Assembly (NCBI RefSeq): GCF_000227665.2
Contig: NZ_CP007030.1
Coordinates: 1,984,001-2,048,000, forward strand
Origin: Thiomicrospira aerophila AL3
GTDB lineage: Bacteria; Pseudomonadota; Gammaproteobacteria; Thiomicrospirales; Thiomicrospiraceae
Direction: 5' to 3'
DNA: 64,000 bases
Of the stretch, positions 56,435-64,000 are shown in pieces. Within the stretch, counting starts at the first letter, position 1, and every line of letters begins with the position of its first letter. The notes beneath the pieces are model-generated. The model was not told where the DNA came from. It saw nothing but the letters and a program-made list of their open reading frames with translations, and searched no databases. Both the position numbers and the translations under genes were made by a program.

Positions 56435-57514
56435 CTAGTCAGCAAGCTGACTACTAATCTCCGCAACCTCTGCTTCGATGCGTAAAAAGCAGGCAAATAA
56501 CTCTGGATCAAAGTGTTTTTCACTCATCTCTTTCATGATCGTCAAGGTTTGTTCGTGATCAAAGCCTTTTTTGTAGGGGCGAGATGAACGCAAAGCGTCA
56601 TAAACATCCGCTATCGCCATTAATCGACCTGCCAAAGGAATATCGTTACCTGCGAGCCCATTAGGATAGCCGCTGCCATCCCACTTTTCGTGATGGCTTA
56701 TCGCAATCGCCTTGGCCATCTCTAAATAGCCACCATAGCTTCCCATTGACTTGGCTGCCGAGGCGAGAATGTCATGACCACGCTGAGCATGGGTTTTCAT
56801 AATTTCAAATTCTTCATCTGTTAACTTGCCTGGCTTTAATAGAATATGGTCTGGTATCGAAATCTTGCCAATATCATGTAGTGGTGCACAGCGGGTGATG
56901 AGCTCGATTTCCTGATCAGTTAACCTTAAATGAGGCAAATTAGATTGTGCCTGCTGAGCAATGAGCTGCACAAATTTTTGCGTCCGTTTGATGTGCATAC
57001 CGGTATCTTCGTCCCGAAACTCGGCCAAAGAAATCATCACAGCTAAACTGGCATCTTGTAGGTTATAAATATCACTTAAACGCTGTTGTAAATCTTCTTC
57101 TAAGCGATCTTTTTGCATTGTCAGGCTATCATGAAACAACTTGAGCTGTAGGTGAGTATAAATTCTAGCTAAGAGCACATCTGGATTTATCGGCTTGGTT
57201 ATAAAGTCATTCCCCCCAACCTGTAAGGCTTTTTTTTCATCTTCGGCCTTGGTTAGCGCCGTTAAAAAAAGAATGGGAATAGACTGCCTTTCTGGATCTT
57301 GCTTGAGTCGACGACACACTTCATAACCATCCATTTCTGGCATCATGACATCGAGCAAAATTAAATCCACTGGCAATCTTGCTAACAAACTTAATGCTTT
57401 TTCCCCAGAGTTAACTAACTTAACGTCATACTCTTCTTCCAGTAAAGCCTTTAGTAGCATCAGGTTAGCGGGTGTATCATCCACACAAAGTATCGTAGGT
57501 TTGATTGCAGACAT
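56435..57514 (-). CDS. REC-HD-GYP cyclic di-GMP phosphodiesterase (RpfG-type)
   Basis: This 359-residue regulator has a receiver (ILCVDDTPANLMLLKALLEE, Asp in LDVMMPEMDG, Lys in NDFITKPI) and an HD-GYP domain (CAPLHDIGKISIPDHIL, HEKWDGSGYPNGLAG). It would hydrolyse cyclic di-GMP when phosphorylated. It is 3 nt after the hybrid kinase at 57518-61000. REC-HD-GYP proteins are known targets of H-NOX-kinase systems, so it is a candidate partner of the kinase at 41259, though the distance makes that a guess. Confidence 0.95.
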   Translation of the reverse strand: MSAIKPTILCVDDTPANLMLLKALLEEEYDVKLVNSGEKALSLLARLPVDLILLDVMMPEMDGYEVCRRLKQDPERQSIPILFLTALTKAEDEKKALQVGGNDFITKPINPDVLLARIYTHLQLKLFHDSLTMQKDRLEEDLQQRLSDIYNLQDASLAVMISLAEFRDEDTGMHIKRTQKFVQLIAQQAQSNLPHLRLTDQEIELITRCAPLHDIGKISIPDHILLKPGKLTDEEFEIMKTHAQRGHDILASAAKSMGSYGGYLEMAKAIAISHHEKWDGSGYPNGLAGNDIPLAGRLMAIADVYDALRSSRPYKKGFDHEQTLTIMKEMSEKHFDPELFACFLRIEAEVAEISSQLAD

Positions 57515-57517
57515 AAT

Positions 57518-60500
57518 TTAGTTACCTGTTATTCTTTTTTGTTGTCGTAAGTACTGGCGCTGCGCTAACTTGTGCAGTACTTTTTCAAGCTTTTCACGTT
57601 CAATGGGCTTAGTTATATAATCATCCATGCCCAATTGGTAGGACTTTTCAATCTCTTCTTGCATCGCATGTGCTGTCACCGCCACAATCGGAATGGCATC
57701 ATACTGACTATCGGCACGAATATGCTTAGTAGCTTCATGCCCGCCCATTACCGGCATTTGTAAATCCATTAAGATGGCATCAATCTCATTATGTGCGCCA
57801 TTCATTAGCATATCAAGAGCTTGCTGACCATCCTCAGCCAACAAACTATTAACTCCCAACCTCGATAAATACTCTAAAACAATCTGTTGGTTAATCTTAT
57901 TATCTTCGACAACCAAAATCTTTAAACCACTCAATTGCTTCAGATCGTCTGAACTAGCGCTTTTAGGTTGCATTGATGGCTCTTGCTCTTGCTCTTGCTC
58001 TTGCTCTTGCTCTTGCATTTGATTTATCAGACCCAACTGCCTAAATAGCCGCGTCGGAGCGATAGGTTTATCAATAAAGCCACCCAAACCAAACTCAGTT
58101 ATAGCCTGCTCAATTTCCTGGTTTTTAATGGCTGACACAATTAAGGTTTTTGCCAACAACGCAGGTCGATTATTTGCTAACCATTCACACAAGGCTAAAG
58201 CCAACTCATCTTGCAGATACCAATCTATTAACAGCCAATCTAGTGGTTGCGAGGCAGTTAGTATAGCAATCGCCTGGCCACAATTTTCAACTTCAACTAT
58301 CTGCGTATTAAGACGACCTAAGTAGGCCTTTAAAATATCTCGCGCAATTTTTTGATCATCCAATACCATAATATTGGCTGGAAGAGCGGCGGGGTTAAAT
58401 TCGACTCGCGTCATATCCTGTTGCCATGGTAGCACTAGAGTAAACTCAAACTCACTTCCTTTGCCTAATTGACTCTTAACCGTAATTTCACCGCCCATTA
58501 ACTTAACCAGACGCTGTGCAATCGCCAAACCTAAACCGGTACCGCCATATTTTCGCGTCGTGGTCTCATCTGCCTGCATAAATTCATTAAATAACAATGC
58601 TTGGGTGTCTTCGTTCATCCCAAGACCACTATCTTTAACACTAAAATGAACCTGCACCGCATCATCTAGTGGAGGACCTATGTTGACACTCAGTAACACA
58701 TAGCCACGATCAGTAAATTTAATTGCATTGGCCAATAGGTTGTTGAGCACTTGCTGAAGTCGCAAACTATCCCCCATGACCAAGCAGGCCTGGTTGTCTA
58801 GAGATGCAACATCAAAATTCAATCCGATTTCAAGCTTTTTACTCCGCGAAGCGGCCGACATAACCGCCACTAAATCCACAACCATCGACTCTAAATTAAA
58901 CCATGAGGTATCGAGTTTTAAATGCCCTGAATCCATTTTAGAGAAATCTAAAATGTCATTAATAACCCCCAGGAGCGCTTTGCCGGAACGCATCAACTTG
59001 TCAAGATAGTCTTGCTGTCGCGGCGCAAGCTGGGTATCGTAAAGCAGTTCCCCCATACCCAACACCGCATTCATAGGAGTCCGAATTTCATGACTCATGT
59101 TAGCCAAAAACTGTGACTTTGCTTGAGCCGCCTGCTCAGCTTTTTGTTGCGCAGCCATGGCAGTGGCGGTTTTTTGCTCTAGATCCTGTAGCAAGGTTTG
59201 GCGCTCAGTTTCTTTAATCCGTCGCTGGATCATCACCGATAAGGCTTCATTTAAAATCGAAATTTCAGCTGAAAAATCGTCCATACCATCAGTTTGTGCC
59301 GCAAAACCAAAGTAACCTATCACTTGATCGGTAAGGAGTATTGGATAAATCTGCGCGACATCGGATGAAGCCAAGGGATAAATTTCATCAAACAATATTC
59401 GGGTGATCGACTCATCCAATTCAAAAAGATCAATCGTCAATCCTTGCCATAACGGCGTTTGAGCAGCAACTAAACAAGTCATGCGTTCACTGTTACAAGC
59501 TAATAATAAGATTTCCTGATCATAGTGCTGAGCAACAAACAGTGCTTTTACACCCAACAGGCGTTGAACCTCCTCTAACAAGGTTTGCCAAAGTTGCTGA
59601 TCCCAGGTGTCGATAGCACTTTTTTCTAACGCTGTTCTTAGGCTAATTTGCAGTTGGTTTTGTCGCTCTGCGTGTAATGCGAGCTGCTTGCGCTCTGTTA
59701 AATCGGTTACCAAAATAATAAACAAGCTACGGCCTGCTTGTTTGATTTCAGAAACTGAAACTTCAACAAAGACAAACTCTTGTTCGCTGTTTAGGGCTAA
59801 TATTTCACGTTGTCGACCAATAAATTCCGGCTCTGCGCCAGAGAGATAGGCTTGTAGCGCATTAAAAACAGCCAATCTAGATACAGGTGCTAAGAGTTTT
59901 GCAATCGATTGTTCAAGTAATTCATCTTCTTGGTAGCCAAAAAGCTCAGTCACTTTTTTATTTATCTTTTCTATTCGCCCCTGCTCATTGATTTGTATCA
60001 CCCCTACTGGTGCACTCCTTAAAATGGCTTCATTTTGCTTTAAAGGAAGTAATGCTTTGCGTCTGATGGTCAATATGGTGTATATCAACAAGCCGACACC
60101 CGCTAAAATCAAACCAATCAAAGCAAAGCGCGTCCATTTGGTATGCTGAATGGTTTGATCTGCTTGAAGCGAAACCTGTTGTAATAATGCATCCCTCAAA
60201 CGCCATGACGCGTTAACCGGTGCTTGTAAAACAGCATAGTCTAATGGGGCCTGATTCGGATGATGACTAGCTGCAGTCCATGACATAATAGGCTCATAAT
60301 AATCTGCGAGCTCAAGGATTTGAGTCGAAAAGCGTCCAGGCAATTGTGTCGAGCTAAGCGGTATGGACGATAAAGAATGCTCAATAAGTAACCAGTTAAG
60401 TCTTTCAACTCTTGAGTTAAGTAATGCTTGATCATGCCCCGATTGAAGCAAATTTAACTGATTAACAAGATTAGTTAAATAGCCATGCCATCGAGCGACT

Positions 60501-61000
60501 TGATTAAGAACCCTTACTTCATTACTTATGCCTAAGGTTGTTAGCTGCTCGAGTTGAAATGCATGATGGTGGTAAACTAAACGATATAAGTCTTCTAGCG
60601 CTTGAGTAATCGGATTGATCTGCTCAAAGTTACAATTCGGTGGATCTTCACAAGTTTGATGCTGCGCTCGATGATAACTTAGGTCATCAAAAACGATATT
60701 AATGAGGTTATCCCAATGTGATTCAGACACCTTGGCATAAAGTGCGTCTAATTGTTCACGGGCATGCGTCAACCGGCGCGGGGCAGCCAGCCCATAATGC
60801 ACATCTAATGTAAATTGAAGTTCTAAATTAATGGCATCTAGCAAGCGTAAATAGTCTGGAGATTGACTCAAGACTAAGCGCTGTTGTTCTTGTTGCTTGA
60901 GTTGTTTTGCGTTGGTTAATATTAAAAAGCTAGACGCTAATACCATTAAAATAATGAACAAACCGGTCAGCAGATTTAATGCATAAAATTTACTATTCAT
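57518..61000 (-). CDS. Hybrid histidine kinase with PAS, GAF-like region and two receivers
   Basis: This 1160-residue membrane kinase has two membrane helices (residues about 8-28 and 292-312), PAS ([19 protein letters not shown]), a GAF-like region, HisKA ([19 protein letters not shown]), HATPase ([18 protein letters not shown]), a first receiver-like domain, a glutamine/glutamate linker and a true receiver ([16 protein letters not shown], Asp in [14 protein letters not shown]). No HPt is seen, and the shared C-terminal module is absent. It is coupled to the HD-GYP gene (3 nt). Confidence 0.92.
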   Translation of the reverse strand: MNSKFYALNLLTGLFIILMVLASSFLILTNAKQLKQQEQQRLVLSQSPDYLRLLDAINLELQFTLDVHYGLAAPRRLTHAREQLDALYAKVSESHWDNLINIVFDDLSYHRAQHQTCEDPPNCNFEQINPITQALEDLYRLVYHHHAFQLEQLTTLGISNEVRVLNQVARWHGYLTNLVNQLNLLQSGHDQALLNSRVERLNWLLIEHSLSSIPLSSTQLPGRFSTQILELADYYEPIMSWTAASHHPNQAPLDYAVLQAPVNASWRLRDALLQQVSLQADQTIQHTKWTRFALIGLILAGVGLLIYTILTIRRKALLPLKQNEAILRSAPVGVIQINEQGRIEKINKKVTELFGYQEDELLEQSIAKLLAPVSRLAVFNALQAYLSGAEPEFIGRQREILALNSEQEFVFVEVSVSEIKQAGRSLFIILVTDLTERKQLALHAERQNQLQISLRTALEKSAIDTWDQQLWQTLLEEVQRLLGVKALFVAQHYDQEILLLACNSERMTCLVAAQTPLWQGLTIDLFELDESITRILFDEIYPLASSDVAQIYPILLTDQVIGYFGFAAQTDGMDDFSAEISILNEALSVMIQRRIKETERQTLLQDLEQKTATAMAAQQKAEQAAQAKSQFLANMSHEIRTPMNAVLGMGELLYDTQLAPRQQDYLDKLMRSGKALLGVINDILDFSKMDSGHLKLDTSWFNLESMVVDLVAVMSAASRSKKLEIGLNFDVASLDNQACLVMGDSLRLQQVLNNLLANAIKFTDRGYVLLSVNIGPPLDDAVQVHFSVKDSGLGMNEDTQALLFNEFMQADETTTRKYGGTGLGLAIAQRLVKLMGGEITVKSQLGKGSEFEFTLVLPWQQDMTRVEFNPAALPANIMVLDDQKIARDILKAYLGRLNTQIVEVENCGQAIAILTASQPLDWLLIDWYLQDELALALCEWLANNRPALLAKTLIVSAIKNQEIEQAITEFGLGGFIDKPIAPTRLFRQLGLINQMQEQEQEQEQEQEPSMQPKSASSDDLKQLSGLKILVVEDNKINQQIVLEYLSRLGVNSLLAEDGQQALDMLMNGAHNEIDAILMDLQMPVMGGHEATKHIRADSQYDAIPIVAVTAHAMQEEIEKSYQLGMDDYITKPIEREKLEKVLHKLAQRQYLRQQKRITGN
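57981..58016. repeat. Tandem hexanucleotide (TCTTGC)x6 in a kinase linker
   Basis: Six perfect 6-nt repeats encode the alternating Gln-Glu run between the two receiver domains of the hybrid kinase. Unit length is divisible by three, so copy change would alter linker length without a frameshift. Confidence 0.95.
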
Positions 61001-61041
61001 CGCACCTGTACCCTGCTTGACTTAATACTTAACCCCACCGG

Positions 61042-61497
61042 TTACCTCACGATGTCGCGTAAATAAATGTCTGGTATGCCTCTAACTAAGTCGTAACTAA
61101 CATAACCAATTGCACCAGGCGTTGATAACACAGCTCGCACCATGTCTCCTTCTGTGGTCACAACCCGTGGTGGGTTACCACGACCACTAAACACCAAACG
61201 ACTCCAAACTCGCTCCAGTTCCTCAGTTTCAATATCAAGCTGATCCTTAACAAATGTAATATGAATTGGATGACGACTGGGCAATCGAAAGACATGAATA
61301 GGCTCACCAGATGGCCAAACTCTTTGACGCATCATGTAAATCTGGACTAAATCATCTGCCAAAATAGATTTAGCATCGGGTTGATTAACTAGCAGCACCC
61401 AACTTGACTCTTTCGCCAACAAGGACGGTGCAATAGCCATTAAGATCAAACCTAACAACCCATTAAATCTAAACAACCCGGCGAACTTAGGCATCAT
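61042..61497 (-). CDS. Small PstS-like periplasmic binding protein
   Basis: This 151-residue protein has a signal peptide (FNGLLGLILMAIAPSLLAKES) and a shortened PBP-like fold: SWVLLVNQPDAKSILADDLVQIYMMRQRVWPSGEPI (about residues 32-66), then FVKDQLDIETEELERVWSRLVFSGRG and GAIGYVS. It matches the phosphate-binding-like proteins that accompany sensor kinases. It lies between two hybrid kinase genes on the same strand (gaps of 41 and 3 nt) and is a candidate ligand-binding partner of one of them. Confidence 0.82.
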   Translation of the reverse strand: MMPKFAGLFRFNGLLGLILMAIAPSLLAKESSWVLLVNQPDAKSILADDLVQIYMMRQRVWPSGEPIHVFRLPSRHPIHITFVKDQLDIETEELERVWSRLVFSGRGNPPRVVTTEGDMVRAVLSTPGAIGYVSYDLVRGIPDIYLRDIVR

Positions 61498-61500
61498 TAA

Positions 61501-64000
61501 TTAATTCGTCCCTGCGTCAACATCTTTTAACATCTGCATAGCTTGTTCAAAATCAAAGTTTTTAATCGCACCATCCAGTACTTTATAGGCTTGCTCTGCC
61601 ATCTGTGCCTCGAAGACTAACTTATTATCAAGCCAGTAATCTATGGCACTAGAGTCATAATCATTTAATAGCTCAAGAAGGTTGGTAATCAGCGCATCAA
61701 TTTGAACATCCTCATGGCTACTCTGAGCGACTTTAGCCGGGACAGCTACTGATTCCTCAATGAGCAAAGCTTGCTCAAGTTGCATCCAAAGTTTTTGGTG
61801 CAACAAGTTCAACGCTTGAAAATAATCATCACTGGGCCAAGAGCCAGCAATTAACAGATCCTCGCCTTGAGCTAATAGTCGGCTAATCTCAATCATACCG
61901 ACTGATGCGGCTAAGCCCTTAAAGGTATGAATATAGCGTTTGGTATCTTCAAGCTGATTATCGGCCACCATAGCCGCTATTTTTTCGGGCGCATCTTGAT
62001 AAGAGTCCAATACATCTTTCAAAATCATTTCAAAAAAGCCCGGAGTGGGTGGCATCATCGCGCGGGCCGACTGAAAATCTGTTCCTGGAATGGAATCTAT
62101 ATCTGACATAGCTTCTGCCCCTTGTTGTACTTCTTCTTCTTGATCAAAATTGTTGTTATTAAAGTCATTGTTAACACTGTCTTCAGCAAGATATCTAGCC
62201 AGCAACTCATACAACATGGTTGGCAAAATAGGTTTAGCTAAATGATCATTCATACCTGTTGCGGCGAAGTTGGCTACCTCATCAGCCAACACATGCGCGG
62301 TCATCGCAATAATAGGCAGCTGCGTTGCAGTAAATTGCTCTCTAATCACCTTAGTCGCTTCAATACCATTCATTATTGGCATTTGGATATCCATTAAAAC
62401 CAGATCGAATGATAGATTGGTATGACAAATAAAATTAATGGCCTGCTCACCATTTTCAGCCAAGGTAATATCTACGCCAGTCACACTCAACAACTCTTGT
62501 GCAATTTGTTGATTAAGACGATTATCTTCCACTAACAAAAGTTTCTTACCCGATAAAGCCGGCACCGGTTGCACCTTAGCTGACTGTGATGACGAGCTTA
62601 CTTTATCACTAGGTCGATCAGTCAGCGCTGTAACAAAAGTATTAGGCATAACCGGTTTTGCCAATACACGGCTGATATTATGAAGATGAGCAACATGCTG
62701 CAACTCAGCCAAATCATAAAACGAAATCAGCACACAACGCTCATGCCAGTTCTGATCAAGGGTCGATATTTTGGCAATCAGCTCAACACCATCGAGTTCA
62801 GGCATCACATAATCGACAAATACCTTTAAAATTTGCGCAGGCTCAAACTGATCAATAACAGCTAACAAATCCTTAGCCGATTGAAAACAATAACACTCAA
62901 AGCCAAAATCAGCGGCCAATTTTTCAAATTGCATCAGCGCCACTGGATTATCATCCACAATAATAATTTGCGCTGACCAACTCGGACATCTTGCGCTGGG
63001 CGCGGCTAATTCAACATCAAATGGTAGGCTTAGGGTAAACTCACTGCCTTCATTAACTTTAGACGCTACAGTTAAATCACCGCCCATTTGCTGGGCTAAT
63101 TGTTTTGATATCGCAAGTCCGAGGCCTGTTCCGCCATAATTTCGTGCAACCGACTCATCAGTTTGGTTGTAGGACTCAAATAGTTGCGATAGTTGGTTGC
63201 TTGTCATACCCACACCTGTATCGGTCACCTTGAAGGTTATCCACCAGGTCGTGTTATGTTGTTCTATCAGTTCAATCTGTACCGCGACATGTCCTTGCGC
63301 AGTAAACTTAACGGCATTACTTAGCAAGTTGATCAATATTTGACTTACTCTGACCGCATCACCTTTCAACACTGGCTGCGCGCAATGCGTTAAGGACGAG
63401 TCTAAATAAACAATAAGCTCTAATTTTTTAGATTGGGCCTGTGTCTGAACGGCGATCAAGGCATCTTCGATCACCTCTTCCACATAAATAGGAATATGCT
63501 CGATAGTTAATTTGCCTGATTCAATTTTTGAAATGTCCAAAATATCATTAATAATGCTTAATAGATGCGTAGCTGAGCGATTGATCTTGTTGATATAGTC
63601 CATCTGTTGAGGGTCTAAATTGGTTTTTAACGCCAGGTGCGTCATCCCCAAAATACCGTTCATAGGCGTTCGAATCTCATGACTCATATTAGCCAAGAAA
63701 TTCGCTTTACTCGTCAGCCCCTTTTCGGGTGTAGCTGTTTCGGTTATAAGGTCAGTACTCAATGCGCTTGTGCTGAGCATTCGATTAAAACAACTTAACC
63801 AAGCAGCCGTATGCTGCAACACCTGCGCTGTGACAATCCATTGTTCATCAAAACCGTATTTTTGGTTATTGAAACCTAAAATACCAATTAATTTTTCATC
63901 TCTTACCAACGGAAAACATAATATATTTTGTAGCTCTGGATAAGCCTTAGATAACTGGTTCCAACGAGAATCTTGCCGAATATTATTTGAAACAACCAGT
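61501..64000 (-). CDS. Hybrid histidine kinase, N-terminus outside the window (GAF-HisKA-HATPase-REC-REC-HPt)
   Basis: The frame is open to the right edge: the residues encoded at 63910-64000 continue a GAF-like domain (NILCFPLVRDEKLIGILGF), so no start is visible. Then come HisKA ([14 protein letters not shown]), HATPase ([17 protein letters not shown]), two receivers (FVDYVMPELDG; KLLLVEDNRLNQQIA with LVLMDIQMPIMNG), and an HPt (YIHTFKGLAASVG). It ends with the shared C-terminal module (FDFEQAMQML). It probably forms a phosphorelay with the neighbouring receivers. Confidence 0.92.
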   Translation of the reverse strand, partial: LVVSNNIRQDSRWNQLSKAYPELQNILCFPLVRDEKLIGILGFNNQKYGFDEQWIVTAQVLQHTAAWLSCFNRMLSTSALSTDLITETATPEKGLTSKANFLANMSHEIRTPMNGILGMTHLALKTNLDPQQMDYINKINRSATHLLSIINDILDISKIESGKLTIEHIPIYVEEVIEDALIAVQTQAQSKKLELIVYLDSSLTHCAQPVLKGDAVRVSQILINLLSNAVKFTAQGHVAVQIELIEQHNTTWWITFKVTDTGVGMTSNQLSQLFESYNQTDESVARNYGGTGLGLAISKQLAQQMGGDLTVASKVNEGSEFTLSLPFDVELAAPSARCPSWSAQIIIVDDNPVALMQFEKLAADFGFECYCFQSAKDLLAVIDQFEPAQILKVFVDYVMPELDGVELIAKISTLDQNWHERCVLISFYDLAELQHVAHLHNISRVLAKPVMPNTFVTALTDRPSDKVSSSSQSAKVQPVPALSGKKLLLVEDNRLNQQIAQELLSVTGVDITLAENGEQAINFICHTNLSFDLVLMDIQMPIMNGIEATKVIREQFTATQLPIIAMTAHVLADEVANFAATGMNDHLAKPILPTMLYELLARYLAEDSVNNDFNNNNFDQEEEVQQGAEAMSDIDSIPGTDFQSARAMMPPTPGFFEMILKDVLDSYQDAPEKIAAMVADNQLEDTKRYIHTFKGLAASVGMIEISRLLAQGEDLLIAGSWPSDDYFQALNLLHQKLWMQLEQALLIEESVAVPAKVAQSSHEDVQIDALITNLLELLNDYDSSAIDYWLDNKLVFEAQMAEQAYKVLDGAIKNFDFEQAMQMLKDVDAGTN

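Larger units (their letters stand above)
4108..58792. repeat. Dispersed palindrome CAGGCCTG, 30 copies
   Basis: I counted exact copies starting at 4108, 4661, 13017, 21458, 22094, 22554, 24311, 25090, 26530, 27451, 27774, 31020, 32689, 32974, 33672, 36862, 38398, 38413, 39136, 39205, 39973, 43588, 44747, 44824, 49618, 49982, 50153, 51305, 51433 and 58785. About one is expected in 64 kb at this composition. Most are extended to CCAGGCCTGG or GCAGGCCTGC. All three codon frames are used (Q-A-W, R-P-G, P-G-L), so selection acts on DNA. The coordinates here cover the first to the last copy. Confidence 0.85.

Noticed and set aside
57961-58025. CRISPR or satellite array
   Set aside because: Only six 6-nt units without spacers, in frame inside a kinase gene.

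Overview
The window is a chromosomal segment of a chemolithoautotrophic, probably sulfur-oxidising gammaproteobacterium. The best guess is the Thiomicrospira/Hydrogenovibrio/Thiomicrorhabdus group, judged from gene content (form IA RuBisCO with an alpha-carboxysome, SbtA and SulP anion carriers, DsrE protein, Tat genes after his genes) and a moderate G+C content. No insertion sequence, tRNA, rRNA or CRISPR array was seen, and no gene-free gap exceeds about 300 bases.

Layout. 1-6.9 kb: end of a histidine operon (hisA', hisF, hisE), a HIT protein, tatABC, a DUF255 thioredoxin-domain protein, a zinc peptidase and rpoH. 6.9-20.6 kb: a CO2-concentrating island, all on the minus strand. Read in transcription order it is cbbL-cbbS-csoS2-(CsoSCA-like remnant)-csoS4A-csoS4B-csoS1-csoS1-ferritin-like-acRAF, a terminator, a SulP carrier, sbtA, sbtB, a CbbR-type regulator, then iota-type carbonic anhydrase 2, a Ham1 pyrophosphatase, csoS1D and iota-type carbonic anhydrase 1. 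20.6-26.7 kb: sirB, bioC, bioH, cspA, a DsrE protein, bioF, bioB and comF. 26.7-31.7 kb: a glucosylglycerate-type compatible solute block (glycerate kinase, GH13 phosphorylase, GpgS-like transferase, HAD phosphatase). 31.8-45.4 kb: housekeeping genes (uvrD, trx, rho, rpmE2, a nuclease, hemE, yggX, mutY, trmB, an H-NOX/kinase pair, polA). 45.4-64 kb: a periplasmic-binding GGDEF protein, an orphan secreted protein, an LpxL-type acyltransferase, ttcA, trmA, then a signalling block of hybrid histidine kinases, a lone receiver, an HD-GYP regulator and a small periplasmic binding-like protein.

The most interesting result concerns the carboxysome. The slot that normally holds the beta-type carboxysomal carbonic anhydrase CsoSCA holds a 256-residue protein that keeps CsoSCA-like pieces but has no zinc-ligand motif, and there is no room for a full gene. 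Downstream in the same island are two iota-class carbonic anhydrase paralogues. Both begin with a segment closely resembling the C-terminal peptide of the CsoS2 scaffold in this same window (ITG[ST][ST]G, a short spacer, then VS/VT-rich and a terminal Arg). I infer that the luminal carbonic anhydrase has been replaced by iota enzymes carrying a copied or convergent CsoS2-type shell-targeting tag.

Two nucleotide-level signals also stand out. The palindrome CAGGCCTG occurs about 30 times where about one is expected. It is used in all three reading frames and is nearly absent from the carboxysome island and the terminal signalling block, like an uptake sequence or highly iterated palindrome. A 12-14 nt element lies 26-40 nt upstream of cbbL and of both csoS1 genes, in inverted orientation at cbbL.
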